The notes beneath the pieces were generated by a model. The model was given only the letters and a program-made list of their open reading frames with translations. It searched no databases and was not told the origin of the DNA. Shown here piece after piece: positions 16,700 to 24,894 of a stretch of DNA of 39,508 nt. The position numbers and the translations under genes are program-made. The stretch's first letter is position 1. Each line of letters opens with the position of its first letter. The stretch is from Kineosporia sp. A_224. Lineage in GTDB: Bacteria > Actinomycetota > Actinomycetes > Actinomycetales > Kineosporiaceae. The stretch spans positions 17,649 to 57,156 of the forward strand of contig NZ_MWLN01000167.1 of the NCBI RefSeq assembly GCF_002198655.1. Reading direction: 5' to 3'.

Positions 16700-18019
16700 G
16701 TGGAGCGGCTCGCCGAGGTGCTGGTCCCGGCCCGGCTCGGGCCGGGCTTCCGGCGGTTGCTCGCCTCGTCGTGGACGAGCAACCTCGGGGACGGCGTCGC
16801 CGCCGCCGCGGGCCCGCTGCTCGTCGCCTCGCTCGACGCGTCGCCGTCGGTCGTCGCGCTCGCGGCGACCCTGCGCTGGACGCCCCCGCTGCTGTTCGGG
16901 CTCGGCGCCGGGGTGCTCTCCGACCGGCTCGACCGCCGCCGGGTGGCCGTCGCGGCCAACTGCGCCCGGCTGGCCGTCATCGGCGGGCTCGTCGCGGCCC
17001 TCGCGACCGGGACGGCGACCGTCGGGCTCGTGCTCGGCGCGCTCGCCCTCGTCTCCACGGCCGAGGTCTTCGCCGACAGCGCGGCCCGCACGCTCACCCC
17101 GATGCTCGTCCGCCGCGAGGACCTGCCCCTGGCGAACGCCCGCCTGACGACCGGCTTCATCACCCTCGACCAGCTCGCCGGACCGCCGATCGGCGCCGCG
17201 CTGTTCGCCGCCGGCCGGGTCTGGCCGTTCGTCGGGGAGGCCGTGCTCCTCACCGCCGCGATCGCGCTGCTCGCGCGGGTCGTCGTCCCGCGGGTCCGGC
17301 CCGGCGGTGAGGGCCCGGACGACGGTCCTCTCGGTGGTCCGGACGGCGGTCCCGACGGCGCAGCACCCGCAGCGTCCGCGGCCGACGGCCGGCGCAGCGT
17401 CCGCCGCGACGTCGCCGAGGGCTTCGTGTGGACGTGGCGCCATCCCGCCGTCCGCACGCTCGCCCTGACGATCCTCGTCTTCAACGTCACCTTCGGGGCG
17501 GCGTGGGCCGTCCTCGTCCTCTACGTCCACGAGCGGCTCGGGCTCGGCGCCGTCGGCTTCGGGATCCTGTCGACGGTGTCGGCGGCCGGCGGGCTGCTCG
17601 GGACCGGGCTCTACGGCTGGATCACCCGGCACGTCAGCCTCGCGGACGTCATGCGCATCGGCCTCGTGCTGGAGACCCTGACCCACCTCGGGCTGGCGCT
17701 GACCCGGTCCGCGGTCGTCGCGGGAACGATCCTCTTCGTCTTCGGCGCGCACGCGTTCGTCTGGGGCACGACGTCGACGGCGGTCCGGCAGGCAGCCGTG
17801 CCGCTGCGGCTGCAGGGCCGCGTCGACAGCGTCTACACCCTGGCCGTCTTCGGCGGCCTCGTCGTCGGTTCCGCGGTCGGCGGTGCGCTCGGCGAGCGGT
17901 TCGGCGTCACGGCGCCGTTCTGGTTCGCCTTCGGCGGCTCGGCGGTCTTCCTCGTGCTGCTGTGGCGCGAGCTCGCGCGGATCGCCCTCAGGTCCGCGCC
18001 GGCGGTGCCGACAGGCTGA
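16700..18019 (+). CDS. Major facilitator superfamily (MFS) transporter
   Basis: 439-residue membrane protein of the 12-helix MFS_3/enterobactin-exporter (EntS-like) type. It shows the opening FRRLLASSWTSNLGDGVAAAAGPLLVASL, the inter-helix 2/3 motif GVLSDRLDRRRVAVAANCAR (a variant of GxxxDRxxRR), FADSAARTLTPMLVRREDLPLANA, a central Gly/Asp/Pro-rich cytoplasmic loop of about 35 residues, and a second half from TWRHPAVRTLALTILVFN. It probably exports small molecules by proton antiport; the substrate is unknown. GTG 16700 gives a natural N-terminus and follows TAGCGT, so it may be leaderless. Two bases separate it from the DUF2510 gene. Confidence 0.88.
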   Translation: MERLAEVLVPARLGPGFRRLLASSWTSNLGDGVAAAAGPLLVASLDASPSVVALAATLRWTPPLLFGLGAGVLSDRLDRRRVAVAANCARLAVIGGLVAALATGTATVGLVLGALALVSTAEVFADSAARTLTPMLVRREDLPLANARLTTGFITLDQLAGPPIGAALFAAGRVWPFVGEAVLLTAAIALLARVVVPRVRPGGEGPDDGPLGGPDGGPDGAAPAASAADGRRSVRRDVAEGFVWTWRHPAVRTLALTILVFNVTFGAAWAVLVLYVHERLGLGAVGFGILSTVSAAGGLLGTGLYGWITRHVSLADVMRIGLVLETLTHLGLALTRSAVVAGTILFVFGAHAFVWGTTSTAVRQAAVPLRLQGRVDSVYTLAVFGGLVVGSAVGGALGERFGVTAPFWFAFGGSAVFLVLLWRELARIALRSAPAVPTG

Positions 18020-18021
18020 CC

Positions 18022-18441
18022 ATGGACGTCGTGCCGCAGGCCCCCTCGCCCGGGTGGTACCCCGACCCGGTGGCGCCCGGGGGCGTGCGCTGGTTCGACG
18101 GCGCCGGCTGGACGCCGCACGTCTGGCCCGCACCGCCGGCGGCGGTCGCGTACGCGCCGGTGCTCACGGCTGCACCGGCGGGGATCGGCGCGACACCCTC
18201 GGACCCGGTGCACTGGCTGCTGCCCACCGGCCGGACCTGGCAGTCGATCGTCGCCGGCTACGTCGCCCTCGTCGCCGCGTTCGTGTGGTTCCTCGGACCG
18301 GTCGCCCTGCTCCTCGGTGTCGCCGCGCTGCGGGCGTCGGCGGCGGGCCGGGGGCACGGCCGCGGCCGGGCCTGGTTCGCCGTGGTCGTCGGGACGTCCG
18401 CCACCCTCGCCGGGCTGGCGCTCGTGGCGTCCTGGCTCTGA
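18022..18441 (+). CDS. DUF2510 / DUF4190-like membrane protein
   Basis: 139 residues. The N-terminus has the DUF2510 signature PGWYPDPVAPGGVRWFDGAGWTPHV (residues ~10-34), a tryptophan-rich module common in actinobacterial membrane proteins. A Pro/Ala linker leads to two hydrophobic helices (IVAGYVALVAAFVWFLGPVALLLGVAALRA and WFAVVVGTSATLAGLALVASWL) around a basic glycine loop, as in DUF4190. The function is unknown. ATG 18022 is two bases after the MFS stop, so it is probably co-transcribed. Confidence 0.82.
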   Translation: MDVVPQAPSPGWYPDPVAPGGVRWFDGAGWTPHVWPAPPAAVAYAPVLTAAPAGIGATPSDPVHWLLPTGRTWQSIVAGYVALVAAFVWFLGPVALLLGVAALRASAAGRGHGRGRAWFAVVVGTSATLAGLALVASWL

Positions 18442-18497
18442 CGGCTGGCATCCTGGCCCCGACGGCGCCGTCGGCGGCGCTGCACGAGGAGGCGCAC

Positions 18498-18848
18498 GTG
18501 CTGGAGTCGCTGCAGGCCGGGATCACGGGGGACGCGACGATCACGGTGACCCCCGAGATGTCGCCCCCGCACCTGCCGGAGAAGGTCCTCTCGACGCCGA
18601 CGATGGTCCGCCTCATCGAGGAGACCTGCCTGGAGAGCGTGCAGCCGCACCTCGACGCGAACGAGACCTCCGTCGGCACGCACGTGAACTTCAGCCACTC
18701 CGCGAAGGTCGTCGCGGGCGAGGCCGTCCGCATCGTCACCGAGGTCACCGAGGTCGACCGCCGCCGGATCGAGTTCGTCACCCGGGTCACCTGCGGCGAC
18801 CGGGTCGTCTCCGAGGGCACCCACCAGCGCTTCGTCGTCCGCTACTAG
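18498..18848 (+). CDS. FlK-like hotdog-fold acyl-CoA thioesterase
   Basis: 116 residues with a single hotdog domain. Residues T33 (LSTPTM), E41 (LIEETC) and H67 (NFSHSA) show exactly the spacing (8 and 26) of the catalytic triad of fluoroacetyl-CoA thioesterase FlK (T42, E50, H76); the SVGTHVNFSHSA block is the family core. Family members hydrolyse small acyl-CoAs; fluoroacetyl-CoA itself is unlikely without other fluorometabolite genes. GTG 18498 lies 6 bases after GAGGAGG and is strongly preferred over upstream starts. A hairpin follows the stop. Confidence 0.85.
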   Translation: MLESLQAGITGDATITVTPEMSPPHLPEKVLSTPTMVRLIEETCLESVQPHLDANETSVGTHVNFSHSAKVVAGEAVRIVTEVTEVDRRRIEFVTRVTCGDRVVSEGTHQRFVVRY

Positions 18849-18858
18849 CCGCCGCCCG

Positions 18859-18880
18859 CCCCGGGCTGCTCCGCCCGGGG
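18859..18880 (+). terminator. Hairpin terminator after the thioesterase gene
   Basis: CCCCGGGC (18859-18866), loop TGCTCC, GCCCGGGG (18873-18880): a perfect 8-bp GC stem 11 bases past the stop. No T tract. Confidence 0.6.
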
Positions 18881-18931
18881 AACCCTGGCGCCCGGCGGCG
18901 GGGCCCGATGTCCGGCCGCCGGTGGCCCGGT

Positions 18932-18974
18932 GTTCACCTGGAGCCGCCGTCAGTTCACCGCCCCCGCCTAGCGT
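18932..18974 (+). promoter_or_regulatory. Two GTTCACC direct repeats and -10 box before the glycan operon
   Basis: GTTCACC at 18932-18938 and again at 18953-18959 (21 bp apart), then 9 bases to TAGCGT (18969-18974). This is the only promoter-like stretch before the glycosyltransferase at 19030. GTTCACC is the core of Streptomyces PhoP direct-repeat units, so phosphate control is a reasonable hypothesis. Confidence 0.5.
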
Positions 18975-19029
18975 CGCGGCGCGGCCCGTCGGGCCGTCGG
19001 CAGCGGACGACCGGGCGGAGAGGGTGGGA

Positions 19030-20226
19030 GTGCGCGTCCTCATGCTCGTCGCGACCGCCGTCGCGAACGACACCCGGGTGCTGCGCGAGGCGACCGCTCT
19101 CGTCCGGGCGGGGCACGCCGTCCACGTGGTCGGGTTCGGGGTGCCGCCGGGGTTCGCCCCGCCGGACGGCGTCACGGTCTCCTCCGCGGGGCGCCGGGCC
19201 CGAGCGTCGCGCCCGGAGACCCCCGGGGCCGTGGTCCCGACGAGCGCCGCGCGCCGCGCGCGTCCCCTCTGGTGGCGCGGCGCCCGCTGGCTGCTGCTGC
19301 CCGAGCATCGTGCCCGCGCCTTCGGCCGCTGGGCCCGCGAGGCCTACGCCGACGCCACGGACCGCAGGTTCGACGTCGTCCACGCGCACGACTTCAACAC
19401 CCTCGAGCTCGGCGACCGGCTCGCCCGCGAGCACGGCGTGCCGCTCGTCTACGACAGCCACGAGCTGTGGTTCGGCCGGCCCGTCGTCGGGCGGCCGACG
19501 CCGCTGCGCGACGCCCGCGGACGGCGCACCGAGGCCCGGCTCGGCAGCCGGGCCGACGCCGTGGTGACCGTCGGGGAGGGTGTCGCCGAGGCGCTCGAGG
19601 ACGCCTACGGCTGGCGCGACGTCCGCGTCGTCCGCAACACGTTCGCCGTCCTTCCGCCGCCGACGGCACCGCTCGTCCCGGCCCGGCTGCTCTACGCCGG
19701 GCGGTTGGCGCCCTACCGCGAGCTCGAGGTCGTCGCCGCGGCCAGCCGGGACCTCCCGCTGCCCGTCGACATCCTCGGGCCGGCGGACGAGACATGGCTG
19801 CGGGACTTCGACCCCGGTGCCGCCCGGGTGCTCGACGCCGTCCCCGCCGATGAGGTCTCGTGGCTGCTGCGCGGTGCCGGGGTCGCCCTCGTCACGCACT
19901 CCGACCGCTGGCCGAACCACCGGCTCGCGATGCCCAACAAGCTCTTCCAGGCCGTCGCCGCCGGGGTCCCCGTCGTCGCGACGGACGTCGGGGAGCTCGC
20001 GACCCTCGTGCGCGGGTACCGGCTCGGAGCCCTCTACCGGCCCGGTGACCCCGCCTCTCTCGTGGCGGCCGTCGCCGACGTCCTCGCGGGGTACGACCGT
20101 TACGCCGCCGCCGTCCGGGTCGCGGCGGCATCGCTCACGTGGCCGGCCGACGAGCGGATGCTCCTCGACGTCTACGCCGGCCTGCCCACCGGACCGAACC
20201 ACCTCACCAGGAGCCGCGTCCCATGA
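19030..20226 (+). CDS. GT4-like glycosyltransferase (GT-B fold)
   Basis: 398 residues, first gene of the plus-strand glycan run. The N-terminal Rossmann half starts VRVLMLVATAVANDTRVLREATALVRAGHAVHVVGFG and includes VVHAHDFNTLELG and LVYDSHELWFGRPVVGR. The C-terminal donor-binding half has RLLYAGRLAPYRELEVV and MPNKLFQAVAAGVPVVATDVGEL. It probably transfers a sugar from a nucleotide donor to the growing polymer on the cytoplasmic side. GTG 19030 is chosen because GGAGAGG ends 6 bases before it; GTG 19024 abuts that site. The stop overlaps the next gene (ATGA). Donor and acceptor are unknown. Confidence 0.85.
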   Translation: MRVLMLVATAVANDTRVLREATALVRAGHAVHVVGFGVPPGFAPPDGVTVSSAGRRARASRPETPGAVVPTSAARRARPLWWRGARWLLLPEHRARAFGRWAREAYADATDRRFDVVHAHDFNTLELGDRLAREHGVPLVYDSHELWFGRPVVGRPTPLRDARGRRTEARLGSRADAVVTVGEGVAEALEDAYGWRDVRVVRNTFAVLPPPTAPLVPARLLYAGRLAPYRELEVVAAASRDLPLPVDILGPADETWLRDFDPGAARVLDAVPADEVSWLLRGAGVALVTHSDRWPNHRLAMPNKLFQAVAAGVPVVATDVGELATLVRGYRLGALYRPGDPASLVAAVADVLAGYDRYAAAVRVAAASLTWPADERMLLDVYAGLPTGPNHLTRSRVP

Positions 20227-21818
20227 CCGAGAACGACCCGACGACCCGCCCCGCACCCCTGCTCGCCGTCATCGTCGACAACCACGTCGTCGGTGACTCG
20301 CGCGTGCAGAAGTGCGCCCTGGCGGCGGCCGCGGCCGGGTACCGGGTCGTCCTCGTCGGGCGGGCGCCCGGTGCCGCCGACACGTTCACGATCGGCGCCG
20401 GGGACGTCACCGTCGAGGTGCGCCGGGTCGAGGCGCCCTTCCAGCTCCTGGGCCTGGCCCGCCGCGTCCCCCGGGGACGGTGGCGCTACCCGTTCGCGTA
20501 CCCGTCGGTCGACCACAACGCCCGCCGCGGGCTGCGGCTCAAGGCCCTGACCGCCGACCTGCGGGCCCGCAAGCTCATCCTGCGCCAGAGCGGGGAGATC
20601 GCGGGCTGGCGCGGGCGCGCGAAGGACCTCTCGCTCAAGGCCGAGACCGTGCCGCTGCGCGCCAGGTGGCTGCTGCACCGGTTCCGGCAGGTCGGGTTCC
20701 GCGCGCTGAGCGAGCGGGTCAAGCGGGACGACGGTCTCGCAGTGCGGGCGGGGACCCGGCTGCGGACGGCGCTGCGCGGCCCGGGCGCCTGGCGCGGGCT
20801 CGACCCGGTGCTGCTCGACGTCGAGCTCGGCTTCGGCCCGTGCCTCGACGAGCTCGCGCCGGACCTGCTGCACGCCAACGACTTCCGGATGTGCGGTGTG
20901 GCGGCCAGGGCTGCGGCACGGGCCGCCGCCCTCGGCCGGCGGGTGCCGGTCGTCTACGACGTCCACGAGTGGGTCGCGGGCGTCGCCTCGAAGACCCCGC
21001 GCTGGCGGGCCGCCAACACCGGCCACGAGGCCGAGTACATCGGCCGGGCGGACGCCGTCCTCACCGTCTCCGACCGTCTCGCCGACATGCTCCAGGACCG
21101 CTACCGGCTGCCCCGGCGGCCCCGGGTCGTCCTCAACGCCCCGCAGTTCGAGCCCGACGGGCCGGCGCCGGACGGCGGGCTGCGCGCGGTCTGCGGGCTG
21201 GCGGACGACGTCCCGCTCCTCGTGTACAGCGGCAGCGCCGCCCCGCAGCGCGGCATCGACACGGTCGTGGACGCGCTGGTCCACCTGCCGCTGGTGCACC
21301 TCGCGCTCGTCATCTCGCACCCCCGCCGGGCCGAGGAGATCACCGCCCGCGCCCGGGAGGCCGGGGTCGCGCACCGGGTGCACGTGCTGCCCTACGTGCC
21401 ACCGCAGGACGTCGTGCCGTTCCTGCGCAGCGCCACCGCCGGGCTGGTCCCGATCCACCACTTCCCCAACCACGAGATCGCGCTCATCACCAAGTACCTC
21501 GAGTACGCCCACGCGGGCCTGCCGATCATCTCCAGCGACACCGAGACGATGGGCACCACGACCAGGGCGCTCGGCAACGGCGAGGTCTTCGTCGCCGAGG
21601 ACGTCGCGGACCTCGTGCGTGCCGTCGCGGCGGTGACCGCCGACCCGCAGCGGTACCGCGCCGCGTACGACCGGCACGCCGACGTGCTCCGGTCGTGGTC
21701 CTGGCAGGAGCAGGAGGCCGTCCTCCTCGAGGTCTACGCCGACGTCCTCGCCGCCGCGGGAACCGCTGCGCCGCAGCGGGTCCGTGCCGACCTCGCGGTC
21801 CGGGCGGGTGCCCGGTGA
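20223..21818 (+). CDS. GT4-like glycosyltransferase (paralogue of the one at 28575-29978)
   Basis: 531 residues. It starts LLAVIVDNHVVGDSRVQKCALAAAAAGYRVVLVG, carries a ~150-residue basic insert (about 75-200, LRLKALTADLRARKLILRQ...), then VVYDVHEWVAGVASKTPRW, LLVYSGSAAPQRGIDTVV and the donor-site segment ITKYLEYAHAGLPIISSDT, closing with LGNGEVFVAEDVADLV. That C-terminal half aligns closely with the minus-strand enzyme at 28575-29978, so the two arose by duplication. ATG 20223 overlaps the previous stop, with CAGGAG upstream. The stop overlaps the exporter permease start. It probably extends the polymer; the linkage is unknown. Confidence 0.85.
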   Translation: MTENDPTTRPAPLLAVIVDNHVVGDSRVQKCALAAAAAGYRVVLVGRAPGAADTFTIGAGDVTVEVRRVEAPFQLLGLARRVPRGRWRYPFAYPSVDHNARRGLRLKALTADLRARKLILRQSGEIAGWRGRAKDLSLKAETVPLRARWLLHRFRQVGFRALSERVKRDDGLAVRAGTRLRTALRGPGAWRGLDPVLLDVELGFGPCLDELAPDLLHANDFRMCGVAARAAARAAALGRRVPVVYDVHEWVAGVASKTPRWRAANTGHEAEYIGRADAVLTVSDRLADMLQDRYRLPRRPRVVLNAPQFEPDGPAPDGGLRAVCGLADDVPLLVYSGSAAPQRGIDTVVDALVHLPLVHLALVISHPRRAEEITARAREAGVAHRVHVLPYVPPQDVVPFLRSATAGLVPIHHFPNHEIALITKYLEYAHAGLPIISSDTETMGTTTRALGNGEVFVAEDVADLVRAVAAVTADPQRYRAAYDRHADVLRSWSWQEQEAVLLEVYADVLAAAGTAAPQRVRADLAVRAGAR

Positions 21819-22642
21819 GCGACGTCCAGGTCTACACGCCGTTCCGGCGCGGGCTGCCCCGGCTGGGGCCGTACGCCCGCGAGGTGTGGGCGCGCAGGCA
21901 GTTCGCCCTGGAGCTCGCCCGCACCGAGATCCGGACCGAGAACACCGGCACCGGGCTCGGCCAGCTGTGGCTCGTGCTCAACCCGCTGCTGCTCGCGTTC
22001 GTCTACTACGTCCTCACGTCGATCCTGTCCGGCAGCCCCGGCGGCGCAGCGCGGCTGGCGCACATCATGGCCGGGCTGTTCCTCTACTACTTCTTCTCCA
22101 GCGCGGTCATCGGCGGCGCGATGTCGATCCTGTCGAGCAGCCGGCTCATCCTCAACACGGCGTTCCCGAAGATGCTCCTGCCGATCTCCGTGGTGCTCGT
22201 GAGCTTCCTGCGGTTCCTGCCCTCGCTGGGGATCTACGCGGTCGTGCACGTGCTGGCCGGGCAGCCCGTCAGGTGGCAGATGCTCTGGGGCGTCGTCCCG
22301 CTCGCGCTCGTGCTCGTCTTCGCGACCGGTCTGGCGATGCTGCTCGCGACGGTGAACCTCTACTTCCGCGACACGAAGTCGTTCCTGCCGTACACGATGC
22401 GGGTCTGGCTCTACCTGAGCCCCGTGCTCTGGCTCCCCGAGCAGGTGCGCGGCAGCCTCGCGTTCCTGCGGTGGGCCAACCCGCTGTTCCCGCTGCTCGG
22501 CTCCTGGTCCGAAGCCGTGGTCGAGGGTCGCGCCCCGCAGGCGTGGATGCTCGGCGCCGGTGCGGCCTGGGCCGTGGTGGCCCTCCTCGTCGGCGCGTGG
22601 GCGCTGCTGTCCCGGGAGCGTGAGTTCGCTGTCCGCCTCTGA
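21815..22642 (+). CDS. Polysaccharide ABC exporter permease (Wzm/TagG type)
   Basis: 275 residues; membrane half of an ABC-2 exporter for undecaprenyl-linked glycans (O-antigen Wzm, teichoic-acid TagG). Features are the amphipathic N-terminus FALELARTEIRTENTGTGLGQLWLVLNPLLLAFVYY (the family's RTRYRGSxLGxLWxxLxP region, here with atypical acidic residues), six hydrophobic helices, and the re-entrant FRDTKSFLPYTMRVWLYLSPVLW segment. GTG 21815 forms GTGA with the glycosyltransferase stop. It is followed by, and overlaps by 23 bases, its ATPase. The pair shows that the glycan made here is assembled in the cytoplasm and exported complete rather than flipped as units by Wzx. Confidence 0.92.
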   Translation: MSDVQVYTPFRRGLPRLGPYAREVWARRQFALELARTEIRTENTGTGLGQLWLVLNPLLLAFVYYVLTSILSGSPGGAARLAHIMAGLFLYYFFSSAVIGGAMSILSSSRLILNTAFPKMLLPISVVLVSFLRFLPSLGIYAVVHVLAGQPVRWQMLWGVVPLALVLVFATGLAMLLATVNLYFRDTKSFLPYTMRVWLYLSPVLWLPEQVRGSLAFLRWANPLFPLLGSWSEAVVEGRAPQAWMLGAGAAWAVVALLVGAWALLSREREFAVRL

Positions 22643-23447
22643 GGCCTTCCTCGAGACCCCGCCGGTCGACGTACCGGCACCGCTGAGCGTCCGCGTCGAG
22701 GACCTCCACGTCACCTACCGTGCGAGCCTCGAGCGCCGGCCGACCGTCGCCCGCCGCCTGCGCCGGCTGGGTCGGGGGGAGCGGGTCGTCCGCGAGGTGC
22801 ACGCCCTGCGCGGGGTGAGCTTCGACGTCCTGCAGGGGCAGGTCGTGGGTGTCGTCGGGGCGAACGGGGCGGGCAAGTCGACGCTGATGCGGGCGCTGGC
22901 CGGGATCCTGCCGCCCACGCAGGGCCGGATCGAGGTCCACGGCCGGGTCAGCACCCTGCTGGCGCTCGGCGTCGGCTTCAACGCCAAGCTCACCGGCCGG
23001 CAGAACGTCACCCTCGGCGGCCTCGCGGCGGGTCTCGACCGGGAGGAGATCGCCCGCCGGTACACCGAGATCGCGGACTTCGCCGAGCTCGGCGAGGACT
23101 TCATGGACATGCCGATGCTCACCTACTCCTCGGGGATGTACGCGCGGCTCGCCTTCTCCGTCGCGGTCCACATGGAGCCCGACATCCTCATCGTCGACGA
23201 GGCCCTGTCGACCGGCGACGCCCGGTTCAAGGAGAAGTCCTTCGCCCGGATGCAGGAGCTCTGCGCGCAGGCGCGGACGATCTTCCTCGTGAGCCACGGC
23301 CTGAGCACGATCACGCAGCTGTGCACCGAGGCGATGTGGGTCGACAAGGGGGCGCTCGTCGAGCGCGGCGACCCGGCGAAGGTCGTGTCGGCCTACCGGC
23401 GCTTCCTCAAGGTCGGGGCCACGGCCGTCACGCAGGAGGACGTCTGA
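22620..23447 (+). CDS. Polysaccharide ABC exporter ATP-binding protein (Wzt/TagH type)
   Basis: 275 residues. Walker A GANGAGKST contains K86. The Wzt/TagH-specific stretches are GRVSTLLALGVGFNAKLTGRQNV, signature YSSGMYARLAFSV, Walker B ILIVDEALSTGDARFKEKS and VSHGLSTITQLCTEAMWVDKG. It stops soon after the core, so it lacks the C-terminal carbohydrate-binding domain of some Wzt proteins; chain-end recognition is then not expected, as in TagH-like systems. GTG 22620 lies inside the permease gene; no better start with a spaced ribosome-binding site is visible, and coupling by overlap is likely. Confidence 0.93.
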   Translation: MSSLSASEAFLETPPVDVPAPLSVRVEDLHVTYRASLERRPTVARRLRRLGRGERVVREVHALRGVSFDVLQGQVVGVVGANGAGKSTLMRALAGILPPTQGRIEVHGRVSTLLALGVGFNAKLTGRQNVTLGGLAAGLDREEIARRYTEIADFAELGEDFMDMPMLTYSSGMYARLAFSVAVHMEPDILIVDEALSTGDARFKEKSFARMQELCAQARTIFLVSHGLSTITQLCTEAMWVDKGALVERGDPAKVVSAYRRFLKVGATAVTQEDV

Positions 23448-23484
23448 GCCGGGCCGGCCGACGGCGGCTCCGATCGGACAGGCG

Positions 23485-23506
23485 CTGACCAGCAGGTGAA
23501 CGGACG
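23485..23506. promoter_or_regulatory. CTGACC / GTGAACG pair at 11-bp spacing
   Basis: CTGACCAGCAG (23485-23495) is followed directly by GTGAACGGACG (23496-23506) in the 206-bp gap between the exporter ATPase and the next glycosyltransferase. The second unit matches the repeats at 37070-37105; the first is weaker. Nearby, CGTTG and CAACG (23540-23554) form a small inverted repeat. A separate promoter for the downstream genes is likely here, though I see no clear -10 box. Confidence 0.3.
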
Positions 23507-23653
23507 ATCTCGCACGGGCGACCTCCTGCCGCCGGAGAGCGTTGCGCCACAACGTGTTCGGCTCCTGCTCACCTTCGGTCCGTCTGTGCAGCGCCTGGCT
23601 CTGGTTGCCTGGGGCACGTCGCGGGCACCAGGCCCGCGCGCGAGGCGGAGGCC

Positions 23654-24820
23654 ATGTCCAGTCCGGGGTCGGTCATGAACGCAGCCCTCGCGCGGCCGCG
23701 TCCGCGGGCGCTCGCCCCGGACGTCTCCCTGATCACCTCGGGGCACGACGTCGCGGACGCCCGGCTGCACCGCGAGGTCGGCGGGGCCCTCGCCCGTGGC
23801 CTGCGCGTCGAGGTGCTCGGGCTCGGTGCTGCCGGGGACGCCCCGCACGGCGTGCACGTGCGCACCTGGGACCGGCCGCGCGGCCTGGTCCGGCGCCTGC
23901 TCCACGCGACGGCGCTGCCGTGGCGCGCGAGCGGCCGGGTGCTGCTCGTCGTCGACCCCGAGCTCGTCCTGCCGGCGCTCGTCCGGGCCCGGCTCACCGG
24001 GCGCCGGCTCGTCGTCGACCTGCACGAGGACTACGCGGCCCTGCTGCGCGACCGGGCCTGGGCCGCACGCGGTCTCGGCCGCCTCGTCCGGCTCGGCGTC
24101 GGCCTCGTCGTGCGGGCCGCCGGCCGCGCAGACCTCGTCGTCGTCGCCGACGACCACGTCCCGCCGCTGGTCGTCGCCGACGCGCGCGACGGCGCGGGCC
24201 GGCGCGTCGTCGTCCGCAACCTGCCCACCGCCGTCCACCTGCCGCAGCCGGCGCCGATGGCACCGGCCCCGCGGCTGGTGTACGTCGGGGACGTGCGTGC
24301 GAGCCGCGGCCTGCACACGATGCTCGAGGCCGTCGAGCAGGCCCCCGGCTGGTCCCTCGACGTCGTCGGACCCGTCGCCCGTGAGGACCAGGACCGCCTC
24401 GAGACCTGGCGCGCGACGTCGTCCGCGGCCGGCCGGGTGCGCTGGCACGGCCGCCGGCCGCCCCGCGAGGCCTGGCACCCCGTGGCCGACGCGTGGGCCG
24501 GGCTGTGCCTGCTCGACGACACCCCCGCCTTCCGGGACGCCCTGCCGAGCAAGGTGTACGAGTACCTGTGCTCCGGGCTGCCGGTCATCGTCACGCCCCG
24601 CCCGCGGATGGTCGAGATCGTCGGGCGCAGCGGTGCCGGTGTCGTCGTCGCCGACGCCGCCGAGGCGGCCGCCGTGCTCCGTCGCTGGACGGCGGACCCC
24701 GCCGAACCGCAACGGCTGCGGGAGGCCGCACGCGCCTTCGCCCGCACGCTCGGCGACGGCACCGACCACTACGCCGACCTCGCCGGCCGGGTCGCGGCCC
24801 TGGGCCGCCGCCGCTCGTGA
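23654..24820 (+). CDS. Glycosyltransferase, GT4-like
   Basis: 388 residues. N-terminal half: VSLITSGHDVADARLHREVGGALARGLRVEVLGLG and RLVVDLHEDYAALLRDRAW. C-terminal half: PRLVYVGDVRASRGLHTMLEAVEQAPGW and the donor-site LPSKVYEYLCSGLPVIVTPRPRMVEIV. This is the pattern of cytoplasmic GT-B enzymes that build cell-surface glycans. ATG 23654 has GGAGG only 2 bases upstream; ATG 23675 (8th codon) is an alternative. It is separated from the exporter by 206 bp and from the aminotransferase by 74 bp. Specificity is unknown. Confidence 0.84.
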   Translation: MSSPGSVMNAALARPRPRALAPDVSLITSGHDVADARLHREVGGALARGLRVEVLGLGAAGDAPHGVHVRTWDRPRGLVRRLLHATALPWRASGRVLLVVDPELVLPALVRARLTGRRLVVDLHEDYAALLRDRAWAARGLGRLVRLGVGLVVRAAGRADLVVVADDHVPPLVVADARDGAGRRVVVRNLPTAVHLPQPAPMAPAPRLVYVGDVRASRGLHTMLEAVEQAPGWSLDVVGPVAREDQDRLETWRATSSAAGRVRWHGRRPPREAWHPVADAWAGLCLLDDTPAFRDALPSKVYEYLCSGLPVIVTPRPRMVEIVGRSGAGVVVADAAEAAAVLRRWTADPAEPQRLREAARAFARTLGDGTDHYADLAGRVAALGRRRS

Positions 24821-24894
24821 CCCGGACCGCCCGGGCCCGGACCGCCGAGCCGGAACACCCTCTGCAGCAACGAACCGAAAGGACCACATCCCCG

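Noticed and set aside
18498-18848. Calling the thioesterase a true fluoroacetyl-CoA detoxifying FlK
   Set aside because: The triad spacing matches, but no fluorinase or other fluorometabolite genes are nearby, so only the fold and the FlK-like family are claimed.
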